The translations under genes were made by a program, and so were the position numbers. From Mariniphaga sp963747515 (GTDB lineage Bacteria; Bacteroidota; Bacteroidia; Bacteroidales; Prolixibacteraceae): a stretch of DNA of 64,000 bases. The stretch lies in contig CAVVFN010000008.1 of NCBI GenBank assembly GCA_963747515.1, positions 62,001 through 126,000 of the forward strand, read 5' to 3'. Position 1 is the stretch's first letter, and every line of letters starts with the position of its first letter. Below the pieces are notes generated by a model, which saw only the letters and a program-made list of their open reading frames with translations, was not told where the DNA came from and did not search any database. Shown here in pieces: positions 62,011 to 64,000 of this stretch.

Positions 62011-63714
62011 ATGAAGTATTTCCTGTTTTTAATTTTTACTGTTTTTGTCGTTAAATTACCGGCTCAGGATAATTATTATACCAGTCCGGTTAAAATCCCA
62101 ATTTTCCTGAGTGGCACCTTTGCCGAACTCCGCAGCAATCATTTTCATTCGGGAATAGACATAAAAACCCAAAAAAAAACCGGATATCCGGTTCATTCGG
62201 TAGCAGATGGGTTTGTATCACGTGTAGCAGTCTCTCCCTCAGGTTTTGGGAACGCACTTTATATCGACCATCCCAATGGCACCACTTCTGTTTATGCACA
62301 TCTCGGGAGTTTCAGGGAAGACATTAAAAGTTACATTAAAGAAATGCAATATGAAAAAAAATCATTCCGTATAGATGAAAAGATTTCTGAAAACCTTTTC
62401 AATGTGCGGCAGGATGAAGTTATTGCGAAAAGCGGCAACAGCGGCAGTTCGGGCGGGCCTCACCTTCATTTCGAGATCAGGGACACTAAATCGGAAGAAC
62501 CGTTAAATCCATTACAATATAATTTCCCGGTTACCGATAATATTGCACCAAAATTGTATTCCATAATGGTAGTGCCATTGAATGAATTTTCACATGTGGA
62601 TTATAATCCTGTTAAAAAAATATACCCTGTAGTTTTCACGGACGGCAAAAACCAGCTGCATGAAACTGCGGTTATTCCAGTTTATGGTGAAATTGGAATT
62701 GCAATTGAGGCAAACGATTTTTTGGATGGTTCAGCCAACCGTTGCGGAATTTATTCCATGAAGGTGTGGTTCGACGGAGAGTTGTATTCCTCCATTCAAA
62801 TGAATCGGTTCTCATTTAACCAAACCCGTTATGTAAACAGCTATATTGATTATGAGGAATATGTTACCAACCGGCGAAGGTTTCAGAAATCATGGATTGA
62901 ACCGGGAAACAGACTGGGAATATACAATGATACTCAACAAGGCGGACATCTGAAAATGACAGATGGAAATTACCACCCGGTAAAAATTGAACTAAAAGAT
63001 CTTTACGGCAACACCTCTATCCTTGAATTTGATCTTGTAAGCAGGTATCGCAAAATTCTTCGGGCAGAGCCGCAGTTTTCCAAATACCTGAGGTACGACA
63101 GAATTAATGAATTTGAAAACGGTAAAATAAAAATAGAATTCCCAAAAGAAGTATTTTATGACGATCTCAAGTTTACCTATAAAGAAATGCCGGTAATAAA
63201 CCCACTCCTTTCCTCTGTTCATGTCATTCATAATGAAACCGTTCCGCTGCATGATAATGTGCTTCTATCGATAAAGGCAGAAAATATAAATAAGAAACTT
63301 CAGGATAAAGTGCTGCTGGTAAAGGTGGATACAATCTCAGGAATTTACTCAACAGCAGGTGGCATTTACAATAAAGGATGGGTAACAGGTCCTATACGTA
63401 GTTTTGGAAATTATGCCATAGCTGTTGATACTATTCCACCTGTCATCCTGCCGCAAAGTTTTAAAAGCGATGGAGAGCTGAGTGAATCAGCACGAATCAG
63501 ATTTGTTATTAATGATGAATTATCTGGAGTAAAAGCATATGAAGGAATACTCGATGGAAAATGGGCCTTGTTTGAATACGATATCAAAACAAATTCCATC
63601 GTGCATTATTTCGATACCGAAAGATTTGAATTTGGCAAAAGGCATCAGCTGATATTAACAGTTACAGACAATAAAGAAAACAAAAGTACTTATGAAGCCT
63701 CTTTCTGGAAGTAA
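62011..63714 (+). CDS. M23 family (LytM-type) metallopeptidase
   Basis: A 567-residue exported cell-wall endopeptidase or its regulator. Signal peptide at 1-18 (FLFLIFTVFVVKLPAQ). The LytM domain lies at residues ~30-170: HFHSGIDIKT (zinc His and Asp), YIDHPNGTTSVYAHLG, and GGPHLHFEIRD (catalytic HxH). All zinc ligands are present, so an active enzyme is expected. The C-terminal ~390 residues are beta-rich, with an Ig-like segment near the end (DTIPPVILPQSF, FVINDELSGVKAYEG). It overlaps anmK by 23 bases, linking peptidoglycan cleavage with muropeptide recycling. Confidence 0.9.
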   Translation: MKYFLFLIFTVFVVKLPAQDNYYTSPVKIPIFLSGTFAELRSNHFHSGIDIKTQKKTGYPVHSVADGFVSRVAVSPSGFGNALYIDHPNGTTSVYAHLGSFREDIKSYIKEMQYEKKSFRIDEKISENLFNVRQDEVIAKSGNSGSSGGPHLHFEIRDTKSEEPLNPLQYNFPVTDNIAPKLYSIMVVPLNEFSHVDYNPVKKIYPVVFTDGKNQLHETAVIPVYGEIGIAIEANDFLDGSANRCGIYSMKVWFDGELYSSIQMNRFSFNQTRYVNSYIDYEEYVTNRRRFQKSWIEPGNRLGIYNDTQQGGHLKMTDGNYHPVKIELKDLYGNTSILEFDLVSRYRKILRAEPQFSKYLRYDRINEFENGKIKIEFPKEVFYDDLKFTYKEMPVINPLLSSVHVIHNETVPLHDNVLLSIKAENINKKLQDKVLLVKVDTISGIYSTAGGIYNKGWVTGPIRSFGNYAIAVDTIPPVILPQSFKSDGELSESARIRFVINDELSGVKAYEGILDGKWALFEYDIKTNSIVHYFDTERFEFGKRHQLILTVTDNKENKSTYEASFWK

Positions 63715-64000
63715 GCATCTGGTTATTGGAGCTATGTCAGGTACTTCGCTCGACGGACTCGATTTGACAGCAGCAGAATTTATCCATACTCCGGATAACC
63801 GTTGGAATTTCTCAATAGTGGCAGCTGAAACGTATGCCTATTCCAGAGAATGGGAAGAAAAACTAAAAACCTCCCCCACTCTGCCGGGTGAAGATCTGAT
63901 GAAACTTCACAATGAATACGGCCGTTTTACCGGTATGCAAATAAAAAAATTTCTGCAAAAGCATGGGTTAGCAGCAGAACTAATTGCTTCCCACGGTCAT
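63692..64000 (+). CDS. anmK: Anhydro-N-acetylmuramic acid kinase (partial, cut by window end)
   Basis: The first 103 residues of AnmK, starting MKPLSGSKHLVIGAMSGTSL. The phosphate-binding motif GAMSGTSLDGLDL is exact for the family, and the fragment ends AAELIASHGH, where family members have the conserved GSHGQT-type motif. The enzyme cleaves and phosphorylates 1,6-anhydro-MurNAc to MurNAc-6-phosphate during cell-wall recycling. The ATG at 63692 lies inside the end of the M23 gene (23-base overlap), implying translational coupling. Confidence 0.92.
   Translation, partial: MKPLSGSKHLVIGAMSGTSLDGLDLTAAEFIHTPDNRWNFSIVAAETYAYSREWEEKLKTSPTLPGEDLMKLHNEYGRFTGMQIKKFLQKHGLAAELIASHGH

Overview
The window comes from a member of the Bacteroidota. 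The tmRNA carries the GENNYALAA proteolysis tag typical of the phylum. There are SusC/SusD-type transport genes under an ECF sigma/FecR pair, Por (type IX) secretion C-terminal sorting domains, many short lipoprotein signal peptides, AT-rich A-tract ribosome sites and repeated TAnnTTTG -7 promoter boxes. The mix of sulfatases, exported Gfo/Idh/MocA oxidoreductases and REP-like spacers would suit a Marinilabiliales-type environmental bacterium, but that finer placement is inference.

Layout. 1-2707: the 3' part of a large adhesin-like secreted protein (Calx-beta repeats, HYR-like domain, T9SS tail), broken by at least three frameshifts, with the first ~600 bases badly corrupted. 2708-3941: gene-free spacer with long direct repeats and REP-like hairpins. 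3942-4829: lone lipoprotein. 5090-28394: a large SUS-like nutrient locus made of ECF sigma factor, FecR anti-sigma, SusC with STN domain, SusD, a DoxX/TIM-barrel fusion, amidohydrolase (frameshifted), nitrilase-family amidase, double alpha/beta hydrolase, M14 carboxypeptidase, two Gfo/Idh/MocA oxidoreductases and two sulfatases. An AbiE-like toxin/antitoxin pair and two blocks of palindromic repeats sit between the sigma factor and its FecR. The locus has no recognisable glycoside hydrolase, so its substrate may be a sulfated, amide- or ester-bearing compound rather than a plain glycan.

28484-39552: mixed housekeeping and accessory genes (cold-shock protein, a 52-residue small protein, acyl-CoA dehydrogenase, polyprenyl-phosphate-type glycosyltransferase, a stand-alone TonB plug protein, an orphan specificity domain of a Type ISP restriction enzyme, a FucP-like MFS transporter, and a YncE/phosphoesterase fusion). 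40701-48269: the most interesting block. A T9SS-secreted glycosidase-like protein converges on a tight minus-strand cluster coding for a TPR/beta-barrel YaiO-like outer-membrane protein, a processive GT2 synthase with QxxRW motif, and a membrane HEAT-repeat protein, with a receiver-only response regulator behind it. The parts list resembles synthase-dependent exopolysaccharide systems (PNAG or cellulose type) with a different accessory set.

49220-64000: conserved chromosomal genes: ssrA (tmRNA), a lipoprotein, an SRPBCC protein, a metallophosphatase, tRNA-Asp, a TPR protein, tag, a C1B peptidase, an outer-membrane-like protein, YccF, an anaerobic sulfatase maturase that could activate the sulfatases of the SUS-like locus, rny, zapA with a coiled-coil partner, an M23 peptidase and the 5' end of anmK, which overlaps the M23 gene and is cut by the window edge.
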